The notes under the pieces were generated by a model. That model had not been told where the DNA came from and did no database searches. It saw only the letters and a list, made by a program, of their open reading frames with translations. This document shows positions 6,686 to 13,102 of a stretch of 30,527 bases of DNA, one piece after another. The stretch covers positions 1-30,527 of IMG/VR virus record IMGVR_UViG_3300042864_000286; one strand, written 5' to 3'. The position numbers and the translations under genes are program-made. Each line of letters starts with the position of its first letter. The first letter of the stretch is position 1. Source of the stretch: a virus.

Positions 6686-8091
6686 CTCCAGTAGAATACA
6701 CCAGAGATATACAAGAATTATTTTTAAGAATGTTGCTTACTGAACCACAACTCTACACACGAGTAAGCAACATCATGAACTCAGAAAATTTTGAGCGCAC
6801 ACTACGTCCGGCTGCAAAGTTTTTAGTTGAGTTCTCGGAGAAGTATAACTCTATTCCAGACCCAGATCAGATTAGAGCTACAACTGGTATTGACATTGTT
6901 GTGATACCCGGGTTGCGTGATAGCGACACAGAGTGGTTCTTAGATGAGTTTGAAAAATTTACTAAGCGTCAAGAGTTAGAACGAGCGATTTTAAAATCAG
7001 CAGAACTACTTGAAAAGGGCAACTTTGATCCTGTTGAAAAGCTGATCAAAGACGCAGTTCAAATCTCACTTACAAAAGACATGGGCACTGACTACTTTGC
7101 GGACCCTCGTGCCAGATTAAACGCTATCAGAAACAACAATGGTCAGATATCAACTGGTTGGCCCTGTCTTGATAATAAATTATACGGCGGCTTTAATCGT
7201 GGAGAATTACAAATCTTTGCGGGTGGTTCAGGTTCTGGTAAGTCATTGTTTATGCAAAACTTGTCTGCTAACTGGATGCAAATGAACTTAAACGGTGTGT
7301 ACATTACACTTGAATTGTCGGAAGAACTTACAGCGTGGCGTATCGACTCAATGGTAACTGATGTAGCAACTCGTGACGTGTTCAAGAACATGGACGATGT
7401 TGAACTGAAAGTTAAAATGTCTGCGAAAAAGTCGGGTAAATTTTACATCAAATACATGCCTGCGCAGTCAACAGTGAACGATATTCGCTCGTATATCAAG
7501 ACACTACAGATGGAGAAAGGCATCAAGATTGACTTCTTATGTATTGACTACCTTGATCTATTGATGCCAGTGTCGACCAAAGTCAGTCCTAGCGACCTAT
7601 TCATCAAAGACAAGTATGTAAGTGAAGAACTGCGCAACTTGGCCAAAGAGTTGAATGTGTTGTTTGTGACAGCTTCTCAGTTGAATCGTAGTGCGGTAGA
7701 AGAAGTCGAGTTTGATCACTCACATATATCTGGCGGTATCTCAAAGATCAACACAGCAGATAACGTGTTCGGCATCTTTACAAGTCGTAGTATGCGTGAG
7801 CGTGGCCAGTATCAGATCCAGCTTATGAAGACTCGCAGTTCGTCGGGTGTTGGTCAAAAGATCGATCTATCATTTGACGTTGAAACACTCAGAATCTTTG
7901 ATGACGGGGACAGCTCTGGTTATGTTGCAACTGCACAAAGTGCATCAAACATCTTGAACAAGATCAAGACAAGTAGTGCGGTGACAAATGCAACAGAAGA
8001 AGATAAGTTTGTCCCTCAGAAAAAGATAGTTGCGAACGTACAATCAACAGCGTTAAGTGCAATGTTGAATCAAATCAAGACTCAGAAATAA
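6682..8091 (+). CDS. 41: T4 gp41-type replicative DnaB-family helicase
   Basis: Hexameric 5'-3' replicative helicase, 469 aa (T4 gp41 is 475). The RecA-like core has Walker A GGSGSGKS (181-188) and Walker B FLCIDYLDLL with D289. The conserved LELSEE, SQLNR and QLMKTRSSSGVGQ segments of DnaB/gp41 follow, the last being the arginine-finger and DNA-loop region. The N-terminal about 130 residues are helical, as in the collar domain. The start is GTG, overlapping the primase stop (GTGA), with a good Shine-Dalgarno sequence AAGGAAG (6667-6673) eight bases upstream. It is cotranscribed with the primase from the sigma70-like promoter at 5630. The next gene has its own late motif, so this operon probably has two genes. 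Confidence 0.93.
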   Translation: MTPVEYTRDIQELFLRMLLTEPQLYTRVSNIMNSENFERTLRPAAKFLVEFSEKYNSIPDPDQIRATTGIDIVVIPGLRDSDTEWFLDEFEKFTKRQELERAILKSAELLEKGNFDPVEKLIKDAVQISLTKDMGTDYFADPRARLNAIRNNNGQISTGWPCLDNKLYGGFNRGELQIFAGGSGSGKSLFMQNLSANWMQMNLNGVYITLELSEELTAWRIDSMVTDVATRDVFKNMDDVELKVKMSAKKSGKFYIKYMPAQSTVNDIRSYIKTLQMEKGIKIDFLCIDYLDLLMPVSTKVSPSDLFIKDKYVSEELRNLAKELNVLFVTASQLNRSAVEEVEFDHSHISGGISKINTADNVFGIFTSRSMRERGQYQIQLMKTRSSSGVGQKIDLSFDVETLRIFDDGDSSGYVATAQSASNILNKIKTSSAVTNATEEDKFVPQKKIVANVQSTALSAMLNQIKTQK

Positions 8092-8109
8092 ATTTGTCCC
8101 TGTTATAAG

Positions 8110-8116
8110 ATAAATA
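8110..8116 (+). promoter_or_regulatory. Late-promoter-like motif ATAAATA
   Basis: GATAAATACTA, 8 nt before the ATG at 8124. Predicted transcription start falls within about 0-2 nt of the start codon, giving an essentially leaderless late message. Confidence 0.65.
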
Positions 8117-8123
8117 CTACATC

Positions 8124-8372
8124 ATGAAAAAGAACACTCGTAGTTTGCTCGAAGAACTTGAATTAATCTCTGAAAATAGAGATACGCATCATATCATTGA
8201 GAATCGCGCAAATAACGTTATAGCAAGTGCCATACATTTGTTAGAGGTGATTTCTAGAAATTACACTCCAGAACAAACTGCGATACTTGAACGCAAGTTG
8301 TTGATTGCAATTAAGAATCGTGATGGTGATAAGTTTACTAAGAGTTTGAAACGATCAAAGGGTCAAGAATGA
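8124..8372 (+). CDS. Small helical protein of unknown function (82 aa)
   Basis: 82 aa, charged and predicted mostly helical (RSLLEELELISENRD at the N-terminus, NNVIASAIHLLEVI in the middle, basic SLKRSKG at the end). No recognised family and no membrane segment. The start follows the ATAAATA motif by 8 nt with no Shine-Dalgarno sequence. The stop overlaps the next ATG (ATGA), and the next gene encodes a probable structural protein, so this is likely a late-expressed virion or assembly factor. It has the look of a gene conserved among aquatic T4-like phages, but I cannot verify that here. Confidence 0.8.
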   Translation: MKKNTRSLLEELELISENRDTHHIIENRANNVIASAIHLLEVISRNYTPEQTAILERKLLIAIKNRDGDKFTKSLKRSKGQE

Positions 8373-9253
8373 GAGCAAGAGAAATAATGAAATCAACTAG
8401 AGTTGATGAGGGCTTTGCTGAGATCGCCCGTGACATGTACAGAAATAGTGATTTTGCAAAAAACCGAGCGCAGAAAGCTGCCACAAATTCTGCTCAGGCT
8501 ACCTTTCAAAAGAATATTTCGAATCTTATTGCTAGAGGAATACTATCCGGGTCTATCATTCAAAGCGCACTGCAGCCTCAGCAGCAGGCGCAGCAAGCAA
8601 CTCCAACGGCAAATAATCCGTTTCCTGGATCAACACCGACCCCGCCAAGCGCACCTACTGCTCCTACTGGAGCTAAGGGTGCAAAGATGCCAACCGCCAA
8701 TAATCCATTCCCGATTAAAGAAGCTGGGCCTCAGCCAATGGCGACCATGGCAAATGCTCCAGTTAGTGCAAAAAATTCTTCAAATTTTGATAACCCAAAT
8801 TCAAAATTAGAATTTAAGCCTGGTGCAATAGTTCAAACTGTTAATCAGTATATAGGGGCACTGGCTCGTAAATATAAGTGGCAAGATAATCCAGAACTTA
8901 AATCAAACGCCGAGCGTATTGCGGGTGAAATAGAACAAAAATTGTCAGACCCAACCGTTTTTAAGAGTATTGCTACCGCCATTCAGAAAAAAAATCCCAA
9001 CGCTATAGCTAAGATTGTTCAAAGTAGCACAGCAGATTTAATGGCACAATTGTTTAATACAATGTATCAATGGGAACAAGTTGGTCAAACTTCTGGAGAG
9101 TCTGAACAAGTGCAGCGATATCAAAATCAATTAAATACAGCAAGTCAATGGCTTGCACGTGCAGCAAAGGATCCTACAATTTTACAGACTGATGATGGTC
9201 AGCAAGTACTGAGAGGATTAGGCGTTTTAGCACAACAAGCAAATCAAAAATGA
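8369..9253 (+). CDS. Q/P/A-rich probable structural protein with repeated TANNPFP motif
   Basis: 294 aa. N-terminal helical region (1-65), then a low-complexity linker (about 70-150) rich in Gln, Pro, Ala and Thr with two copies of PTANNPFP (79-86 and 108-115), then a helical C-terminal domain (about 150-294). There is no signal peptide or transmembrane segment and no recognised family. AAAGGGT lies about 9 nt upstream, and the start overlaps the previous stop (ATGA). Alternating folded and disordered parts and late-promoter control suggest a virion or scaffold component; this is inference. The duplicated NPF-containing motif may be a docking peptide. An overlapping +1-frame open frame at 8403-8810 is treated as a shadow. 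Confidence 0.78.
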   Translation: MRAREIMKSTRVDEGFAEIARDMYRNSDFAKNRAQKAATNSAQATFQKNISNLIARGILSGSIIQSALQPQQQAQQATPTANNPFPGSTPTPPSAPTAPTGAKGAKMPTANNPFPIKEAGPQPMATMANAPVSAKNSSNFDNPNSKLEFKPGAIVQTVNQYIGALARKYKWQDNPELKSNAERIAGEIEQKLSDPTVFKSIATAIQKKNPNAIAKIVQSSTADLMAQLFNTMYQWEQVGQTSGESEQVQRYQNQLNTASQWLARAAKDPTILQTDDGQQVLRGLGVLAQQANQK

Positions 9254-9432
9254 CGCCCAGAGTTAAAGACTTTGCTAAGTGTGGATGTGGTCGCAGCGAA
9301 AGTGGTTTCTGCGACGGTAGTCACACACTTACCGTAGAAGAATATACTAGACGTTTATTCTCAAAATCACCAGAGCACACAATATTTCCAGAAACTGAGT
9401 CTGAGAAACCTGTTCCATACGCTCCCACGTAA
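9250..9432 (+). CDS. Phage CDGSH iron-sulphur protein (60 aa)
   Basis: A 60-aa protein whose N-terminal half is CGCGRSESGFCDGSH (11-25), the CDGSH signature. C11, C13, C21 and H25 would hold a [2Fe-2S] cluster by the 3Cys-1His arrangement known from mitoNEET-type proteins. Compared with the usual bacterial form (CxCGKSKNKPFCDGSH), one residue is missing between the second and third cysteines and the conserved proline is glycine. There is no membrane anchor. The C-terminal 35 residues are acidic and proline-rich. It overlaps the upstream gene by ATGA and is followed by a late-promoter motif. The role may be redox or iron handling; the partner is unknown. Ligand residues are complete, so cluster binding is likely. 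Confidence 0.82.
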   Translation: MTPRVKDFAKCGCGRSESGFCDGSHTLTVEEYTRRLFSKSPEHTIFPETESEKPVPYAPT

Positions 9433-9465
9433 TCATACATTGAAATTATAGCGTGATACTTATCT

Positions 9466-9480
9466 GCTCTAAATAAGAGC
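9466..9480 (+). promoter_or_regulatory. Late-promoter-like CTAAATA inside a hairpin abutting the start codon
   Basis: GCTCT-AAATA-AGAGC is a perfect 5-bp inverted repeat ending directly at the ATG (9481). It contains the late-type motif CTAAATA (9469-9475). Transcription from it should start at about the A of the ATG. On a read-through transcript the hairpin would sit right before the start codon. Confidence 0.55.
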
Positions 9481-9936
9481 ATGAATATCAAATGCTACAC
9501 CTTGTATGATATTACCAAAAGCAATATCACTTTCAGAAAAAAATTTGTTGAGATCATCAATGCTGATGAGCGCAAGTCACGCAGTCAGCAATCAAATTTT
9601 GAAACGATTTTGCAAATCATCAACATGCGTAGTCAACCAGAAAATATCAGTGAAGTTGATAGACTTGACATTGATATGGAAAAGATTGCGGAGTACAAGT
9701 TTGGATACTTATACTCAAAAGAATACACAAAATTAGAAACATTTACCTTATGGAAGTTTATGTTTTCAATTGATCATCCAGATGTATTTCATAATGGGAT
9801 TGAAGAATTAGGTAATTTACTATCAGATTGTGATCAAGTTCCAATGATCATTGACTTAAACGAATCGTTCATTCTTCCAAATCAAATGAACATTACTGCT
9901 GAGTTAAAGAATATATATTTTGAGATTGTAAAATGA
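9481..9936 (+). CDS. Protein of unknown function (151 aa)
   Basis: 151-aa soluble protein beginning MNIKCYTLYDITKSN, mixed alpha/beta, with no catalytic motif I recognise. The segment KFGYLYSKEYTKLETFTLWKF and an acidic middle are the main visible features. The ATG directly follows the hairpin-embedded CTAAATA motif, so it is probably translated from a leaderless late mRNA. The stop overlaps the next ATG (ATGA), and the following two genes continue the same overlapping pattern up to 11110. It is likely a conserved late gene of aquatic T4-like phages from general appearance and context only; function unknown. Confidence 0.8.
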   Translation: MNIKCYTLYDITKSNITFRKKFVEIINADERKSRSQQSNFETILQIINMRSQPENISEVDRLDIDMEKIAEYKFGYLYSKEYTKLETFTLWKFMFSIDHPDVFHNGIEELGNLLSDCDQVPMIIDLNESFILPNQMNITAELKNIYFEIVK

Positions 9937-10403
9937 CCAAATCATCAAAAGCGTTTCGTGATCTAAGCAGTGTAATTGAAAACACTCTTGAAAAGTTAAT
10001 GGACACGGTCATTGTAAAAATCAATGAACAATATGTAGTTTTTAATAAATATAGTATTACACGTACAGATTCAGAAGTGCATGTTTTTCGTCGTCGAGAT
10101 TATTCTACCATTGATTTTGCAAAAAGCAAACATGCAATGATATGGATAATGTTAGATCATAGCAATAGATTCTATGAACGTGATAGAATAAAAGCATTGG
10201 ATAGTATGTTGTCTAGTGTGGGTGTGGATAAAAAAATTCACGAGAACTTAAAGGAAAAAAACAGAAAAGATATTGAACTTTTTTTGCTTTATAGAACTAA
10301 ACTAGACGGTGATATACGTAAAGAAAAACGAATAATTTCTGAAATTGATAAATACTATAAAATGGCAAACACTATTAGTCATACACAAGGAAATAAAAAA
10401 TGA
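9933..10403 (+). CDS. Protein of unknown function (156 aa)
   Basis: 156 aa. The N-terminal half is beta-rich (VIVKINEQYVVFNKYSI, VHVFRRRDY). The C-terminal half is a long charged helix with coiled-coil character (about 95-150, many Lys/Glu/Asp). No enzyme motif, signal peptide or membrane segment. Coupled by ATGA overlaps to the genes on both sides (9481-9936 and 10400-11110). Being between an unknown and a probable structural gene, it may be a virion or assembly factor, but nothing in the sequence proves it. Confidence 0.8.
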   Translation: MTKSSKAFRDLSSVIENTLEKLMDTVIVKINEQYVVFNKYSITRTDSEVHVFRRRDYSTIDFAKSKHAMIWIMLDHSNRFYERDRIKALDSMLSSVGVDKKIHENLKEKNRKDIELFLLYRTKLDGDIRKEKRIISEIDKYYKMANTISHTQGNKK

Positions 10404-11110
10404 ACTTAACCGAATTGGCTCAACCCAAGAAAAAACAAGCACAACGTGCTTTGCGTGAACACTTTGAGATCAATATTGATCTTAATGGTATGAATGCTCA
10501 AAAAACCCGTAGTATGCTGACTAAAGTTCGTGGTCTCTTAAAAGAGTCTACTCGCTCAGTACACGGAACAAATGCATCACCGGCACATCTTAAGCTGGTC
10601 ATGATGGAGCAGATGCTATCACAGCATTATAGCGACATTCGTATTCAACCACGTATTGTTACAGAGAACGAAGAAGTCGAGAAGTCACAGGTTATTCTTG
10701 CAGCTCAAGACTTGATCGATCAACTACAAAAAATGGTTGAGCAAATCTCTAAGATGAACGCAGAAGAATTGCCTGCCGTTGTTAGCGGCATTTCAAACGA
10801 GATTGGCACTTCAGAGTCTGAGGCCTACAATCAAAGCGTATCAGAAGCCCTGACTACCCTGCTTGCAGCAGTCACAACAGCAAAAGGCAGCTTAACTTCA
10901 TCACTGGGAGTAATCACAGGCGAAGGCGGCGGTGACATGATGGGTGACGAAGGTTTCGGCGATGGAGCTGCGGAAGAAGATTTCTCGGGTGAAGAACCTC
11001 TACCAGGGGGCGGCGAAGAAGATTTTTCTGGTGAAGAAGAGTCAGATGCTCTACCAGAACTTCCAGAGCCAGACGAAGAACTAGGTAGTGCCGGAAGAGA
11101 GCTTCGTTAA
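10400..11110 (+). CDS. Probable structural/core protein with acidic tail (236 aa)
   Basis: 236 aa. Residues 1-115 are basic and helical (LAQPKKKQAQRALREHFEI, then TRSMLTKVRGLLKEST), and 115-170 are helical and Ala/Ser-rich. The last about 65 residues are strongly acidic and Gly-rich, with two copies of EEDFSGEE separated by a glycine-rich spacer. The terminal GRELR is basic. Good Shine-Dalgarno AAGGAAA about 10 nt before the ATG, and ATGA overlap with the upstream gene. Basic head plus acidic tail is typical of phage prohead-core or chaperone-like proteins, and I recall similar virion proteins in cyanophage genomes, but homology to T4 core proteins is not visible. Its stop is 1 nt before the GTG of the broken gene downstream. 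Confidence 0.7.
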   Translation: MNLTELAQPKKKQAQRALREHFEINIDLNGMNAQKTRSMLTKVRGLLKESTRSVHGTNASPAHLKLVMMEQMLSQHYSDIRIQPRIVTENEEVEKSQVILAAQDLIDQLQKMVEQISKMNAEELPAVVSGISNEIGTSESEAYNQSVSEALTTLLAAVTTAKGSLTSSLGVITGEGGGDMMGDEGFGDGAAEEDFSGEEPLPGGGEEDFSGEEESDALPELPEPDEELGSAGRELR

Positions 11111-11111
11111 A

Positions 11112-11394
11112 GTGAGACTTTACGAATTCGCAGGCGATGATAGTATGCGTGTAAAACTGACTGGCATTATCAGTCAGATACATGCAAAGTCACGAGATCA
11201 GGGTTTCAAAAAGCCCTTCTCGCTGACAGCCCTGCTCAACAGCACCCTTAAAAAACTTGATATCAAACATCAAGGGTAATAAAGTTGTATTCAAGGGTGA
11301 CAGCGATACCAGTGACTCTGAATTGGAAGAGCCTGGTGCAGATACCAAAGTTCTTGACAAAATGGCTAAACGAGCAGCCGACAAGCGTGACTAA
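11112..11394 (+). pseudogene. Frameshifted or internally deleted small phage gene
   Basis: The reading frame opening at GTG 11112 (VRLYEFAGDDSMRVKLTG, directly after the previous stop) runs to SLTALLN and then ends at 11279. A second frame, shifted by +1, is open from 11227 to the stop at 11394. It gives PLKNLISNIKGNKVVFKGD and a charged tail ending AKRAADKRD. Both parts look like real coding sequence and, from memory of related marine phage proteins, belong to one polypeptide in which roughly 25-40 residues separate the LLN-type and PLKNLI-type segments. The simplest reading is an out-of-frame internal deletion around 11240. A +1 frameshift or an assembly error is also possible. Alternatively the 55-codon first frame is used alone. 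Confidence 0.5.
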
Positions 11395-11409
11395 TCTATC
11401 CATTTTCTA

Positions 11410-11438
11410 TTGACAACAATATAAAAGTGTTGTATAAT
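11410..11438 (+). promoter_or_regulatory. Consensus sigma70 promoter, leaderless
   Basis: TTGACA (11410-11415), 17-bp spacer, TATAAT (11433-11438): a perfect match to the bacterial housekeeping consensus. A 6-bp inverted repeat ACAACA/TGTTGT (11413-11418 and 11428-11433) spans the spacer. The ATG at 11445 lies 7 nt after the -10 box, at the expected transcription start. Confidence 0.88.
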
Positions 11439-11444
11439 AGCTAC

Positions 11445-12173
11445 ATGACTTCACTATATACTCCAAAATTTAACTATAAGCCATTGCTACGTGAGAACGT
11501 CAATGGCAAACGTCAATACAATACTCCTGATCAACAACGAGTCCCATCAGTAACCACGATTCTTTCAGCCACAGAACCACAAGAAAAAAAAGATTCGCTT
11601 AATCAATGGAGAAAACGAGTTGGAGTTGAAAAGGCTCAGGCTATTACAACTGAGGCTGCCAATCGTGGGACCAGAATGCATACCTATCTTGAAACCTATG
11701 TTAAAGAGGGCGTAATCAATGAACGTCCTACTAATCCATATAGTTGGGCTAGTCATGCAATGGCTAAAGTTGTTATCGAACAGGGTCTACAAAAGGTAAA
11801 TGAGTTCTGGGGTGTTGAAGTTCCGCTTTATTTCCCATCAATCTATGCAGGCACCACTGACTGCTGTGGTATTCATAGTGGCACAGAATCTATTCTTGAC
11901 TTCAAACAAACTAACAAGCCTAAGAAAGAAGAATGGATCGATGACTATAAGATTCAACTTGCTGCCTATGCTGCCGCACACAATGAAGTTCATGGCACTA
12001 ACATTCGCAAGGGTGTTGTGTTGATGTGTGTCAAGCCCGTACAAGATGAAAAGACATTCGAGATCATCACTCCGCCCGAATATCAAGAGTTCATCATCGA
12101 AGACGCGGACTTTGATTACTGGACTAATCGCTGGTGGGCTCGTGTAGAAGAATACTACGTTAAACACGCATAA
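11445..12173 (+). CDS. RecB/Cas4-like PD-(D/E)xK exonuclease
   Basis: 242 aa. The core fits the PD-(D/E)xK nuclease fold: a helical N-terminus with RGTRMHTYLE (E probably catalytic), AGTTDCCG with D139, the ILDFKQT strand with D152-x-K154, and the QLAAYAAAHN helix with Q171 and Y175 typical of RecB-type nucleases. A DNA repair, recombination or host-DNA degradation role is likely; similar proteins are annotated as exonucleases in T4-like cyanophages. The ATG at 11445 is chosen rather than the upstream TTG at 11427, because the latter lies between the -35 and -10 boxes. Its own consensus promoter and lack of leader separate it from the structural genes on both sides. No cysteine cluster of the Cas4 iron-sulphur type is seen. 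Confidence 0.82.
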   Translation: MTSLYTPKFNYKPLLRENVNGKRQYNTPDQQRVPSVTTILSATEPQEKKDSLNQWRKRVGVEKAQAITTEAANRGTRMHTYLETYVKEGVINERPTNPYSWASHAMAKVVIEQGLQKVNEFWGVEVPLYFPSIYAGTTDCCGIHSGTESILDFKQTNKPKKEEWIDDYKIQLAAYAAAHNEVHGTNIRKGVVLMCVKPVQDEKTFEIITPPEYQEFIIEDADFDYWTNRWWARVEEYYVKHA

Positions 12174-12191
12174 GCATTTACTTCTAGTATG

Positions 12192-12198
12192 ATAAATA
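12192..12198 (+). promoter_or_regulatory. Late-promoter-like motif ATAAATA
   Basis: GATAAATAATG before the fibre gene at 12220. Predicted transcription start is about 12204, within the left arm of the hairpin at 12196-12221. Confidence 0.6.
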
Positions 12199-12221
12199 AT
12201 GATATAGGAATATATCATTAT
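12196..12221 (+). promoter_or_regulatory. Start-codon-occluding hairpin with Shine-Dalgarno in the loop
   Basis: Perfect 11-bp inverted repeat ATAATGATATA (12196-12206) and TATATCATTAT (12211-12221) with loop GGAA. The Shine-Dalgarno AGGAA (12206-12210) is in the loop, and the right arm includes the first two bases of the ATG at 12220. Confidence 0.6.
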
Positions 12222-13035
12222 GGCTATCGTACAAATATCAAAAATCCAAGTTAGAAGCGGTAATCTCGCTGACTTGCCACAACTGGCAGTCGGCGAATTC
12301 GGCTGGGCGGTTGATGAAAAACGACTATTCATTGGTAATGATCCCAACACAATTGGCGCTTTTCCAGACAATACTGAAATAGGAACAGGCGGATCATCTG
12401 CCAGAGCTGCTGGAAACACAGGGCAAATTCAGTTTAACACCGACGGTGAATTTGATGCAAGTGCAAATCTAACGTGGGACAATCCAAACGCTATCTTCAC
12501 GGTCAATGGTACAACTAATTTAAACGGCAACGTAAGCATTAACGGTAACGTTGATGTCAACGGAAATATCGTATACATTGACATTGAAAGATTGTCTGTT
12601 CAGGACCCAATCATAGAAGTTGGTAACGGCCCAAACAATACACCACTCACGGCAAACAATGGTTTTGATCGTGGATTACTGCTACACAACTATACTACAC
12701 AACCAGTTGACGCATTCATGGGCTGGGATACTGCGAATGGTCAGTTTGAGTTTGCTAGTAATGTTAACATTTTTAATGATGTGGTCACAGTCAATGATTA
12801 TGGAAACGTAAAAGTAGACACCCTACTCGGCAACGTAGATGGAGTTAATGCTAATCTGTCAGGAAATGTACGAGGGTTTGGTATGATTGCCATGAACGGC
12901 ATATTCTTAAACACCAAAATTATAGCAGCTCCTTACGAGGTACCCACTGGTTATAACGCCATGAGTACTGGACCAATTGAAGTAATTCCAGGCGGTAGCA
13001 TAACGGTAACTGACGGTCGTTGGGTTGTGCTGTAA
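12220..13035 (+). CDS. Tail fibre/tropism-type structural protein (271 aa)
   Basis: 271 aa. Residues 6-42 (ISKIQVRSGNLADLP then LAVGEFGWAVDEKRLFIGND) match the short N-terminal module found at the start of many phage fibre and tropism-determinant proteins. A module IQFNTDGEFDASANLTWD (about 70-90) follows, then repeating NGNV/NINGN beta-helix-like turns (about 95-115). A central domain starting QDPIIEVGNG is common to T4-like phage fibres. The C-terminus ends SITVTDGRWVVL. No catalytic motif. Late motif and AGGAA Shine-Dalgarno upstream. The module at about 66-95 recurs twice in the giant protein that follows, suggesting module exchange. Probably a host-contact fibre or its attachment part. 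Confidence 0.75.
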   Translation: MAIVQISKIQVRSGNLADLPQLAVGEFGWAVDEKRLFIGNDPNTIGAFPDNTEIGTGGSSARAAGNTGQIQFNTDGEFDASANLTWDNPNAIFTVNGTTNLNGNVSINGNVDVNGNIVYIDIERLSVQDPIIEVGNGPNNTPLTANNGFDRGLLLHNYTTQPVDAFMGWDTANGQFEFASNVNIFNDVVTVNDYGNVKVDTLLGNVDGVNANLSGNVRGFGMIAMNGIFLNTKIIAAPYEVPTGYNAMSTGPIEVIPGGSITVTDGRWVVL

Positions 13036-13065
13036 TGACGAGACAATCGTTTTTTAAAAAATACG

Positions 13066-13072
13066 CTAAATA
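13066..13072 (+). promoter_or_regulatory. Late-promoter-like motif CTAAATA
   Basis: GCTAAATACAT, 30 nt before the giant fibre ATG at 13103, with Shine-Dalgarno AAGGA at 13090-13094. A T6A6 palindrome lies just upstream (13050-13061). Confidence 0.55.
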
Positions 13073-13102
13073 CATGAATAGAACTAATCAAGGATCACTA
13101 TT

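Noticed and set aside
8403-8810. 135-codon open frame overlapping the Q/P/A-rich protein
   Set aside because: It is a frame-shifted shadow with Arg/Leu/Gln-rich low-complexity composition and no start signals; the other frame has better coding character.
11088-11111. Alternative GTG start at 11088 for the broken gene
   Set aside because: The extra residues (MPEESFVK) overlap the previous gene and the GTG at 11112, one base after the stop, fits the conserved RLYEFAGDD beginning better.
13050-13061. T6A6 palindrome between the two fibre genes as a terminator
   Set aside because: There is no G+C stem and transcription of the downstream gene has its own late motif; it is only weak evidence for bent DNA or chance.
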